Shown: piece after piece, positions 63,535 to 64,000 of the stretch
Layout: every line of letters begins with the position of its first letter
Numbering within the stretch: position 1 is the stretch's first letter
Notes under the pieces: model-generated
The model's database searches: none
Told to the model about the DNA's origin: nothing
The model's input: the letters and a program-made list of their open reading frames with translations, nothing else
Program-made: the position numbers and the translations under genes
Source of the DNA: Streptomyces sp. 1331.2
GTDB lineage: Bacteria > Actinomycetota > Actinomycetes > Streptomycetales > Streptomycetaceae
DNA: 64,000 nt
Assembly (NCBI RefSeq): GCF_900199205.1
Contig: NZ_OBMJ01000001.1
Location: forward strand, 1,488,001 to 1,552,000
Reading direction: 5' to 3'

Positions 63535-64000
63535 ATGCTCTTCCGCCAGCTCGAATACCTCGTCGCCCTCGCCCGGGAGCGGCACTTCGCCCGGGCCGCC
63601 CAGGCCTGCCACGTCTCCCAGCCCGCCCTGTCCGAGGCCGTCCGCAAGCTGGAGGACGAGCTGAAGGTGCTGCTGGTGCGTCGCGGGCGAGCATTCGAGG
63701 GGCTGACTCCCGAGGGCGAGCGGATCGTTCGGTGGGCGCAGCGGATCCTGGCGGACCGGGACGCCCTGCGGGACGAGGTGGACGCCCTGCGCACCGGTCT
63801 GAGCGGACGGCTGCGGATCGGCTCGGTGCCGACCGCCTCGGGCGCCGTCTCGCTGCTCACCGGGCCGCTCTGCGCCGCCCATCCGCTGGCCACCGTGGAG
63901 CTGTCCACCGATCTGCGCTCCGAGGAACTGCTGCGCCAGGTACGGAACTTCGAGATCGACGCGGGCATCACCTACCTGCCCGGGCCCGGCGCCGACGACC
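63535..64000 (+). CDS. LysR-family regulator (cut by window end)
   Basis: The first 155 codons of a LysR regulator. HTH: FRQLEYLVALARERHFARAAQACHVSQPALSEAVRKLEDEL (about 3-43), then the linker helix and the start of the effector domain (LRIGSVPTASGAVSLL). ATG 63535 follows the fdhD stop directly. Coupling with fdhD suggests control of formate metabolism genes lying beyond the window. Confidence 0.92.
   Translation, partial: MLFRQLEYLVALARERHFARAAQACHVSQPALSEAVRKLEDELKVLLVRRGRAFEGLTPEGERIVRWAQRILADRDALRDEVDALRTGLSGRLRIGSVPTASGAVSLLTGPLCAAHPLATVELSTDLRSEELLRQVRNFEIDAGITYLPGPGADD

Overview
The window reads as chromosomal DNA of a streptomycete (Streptomyces, Kitasatospora or a close relative). 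Base composition is very G+C rich with third-position GC bias. Marker genes fit this: an AfsA-family signalling enzyme, a long 480-residue GAPDH, a composite GGDEF-EAL protein, a TerD protein, Tat-exported enzymes, and a chitinase behind a DasR-type operator. No rRNA, tRNA, transposase, phage gene or CRISPR array was found. About 49 genes are supported, plus several broken ones.

Layout. 1-6 kb: a partial lipoprotein gene, aat, and a single-module NRPS-like reductase with a fused MbtH domain. 6-13.5 kb: a membrane c-di-GMP enzyme, an ArsR/MFS divergent pair, and an FAD hydroxylase. 13.7-16.7 kb: an afsA - HAD phosphatase - P450 operon that looks like a compact butenolide/butyrolactone signal pathway. 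17-24 kb: secreted or stand-alone hydrolases, a cyclophilin, a PI-PLC and an HxlR regulator, with gene remnants between them. 24-30 kb: a PadR/2,4-dienoyl-CoA reductase operon, a second FAD monooxygenase and TerD. 30-36 kb: a MarR operon, then a divergent lipid module (TetR-GlpD against alkyl-DHAP-synthase-like oxidase-diacylglycerol kinase) with a clear shared operator. 36-45 kb: a DUF6891-type protein, GNAT, quinone reductase/TetR pair, XRE/luciferase-like pair, DUF2252, and a multicopper oxidase operon. 45-52 kb: an FtsX/ATPase exporter, an aminodeoxychorismate-lyase-like protein, an EamA-GNAT continuous frame and a LysR. 53-64 kb: MFS, AsnC, GH18 chitinase, lipoprotein, GAPDH, GreA-like factor, a frameshifted MFS, FdhD and a LysR cut by the window end.

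The strongest unexplained signal is a family of short palindromes, ATGAG-N5-CTCAT, with 26 perfect and about a dozen degenerate copies. They sit almost only between genes, in arrays phased at 26 bp (sometimes 13 or 14 bp), and some supply the start codon or terminal codons of genes (aat, the diacylglycerol kinase, PadR, an MFS protein). Short tandem repeats of 13-28 bp are also unusually common just upstream of, or inside, genes. Several palindromic operators can be paired with a neighbouring regulator.
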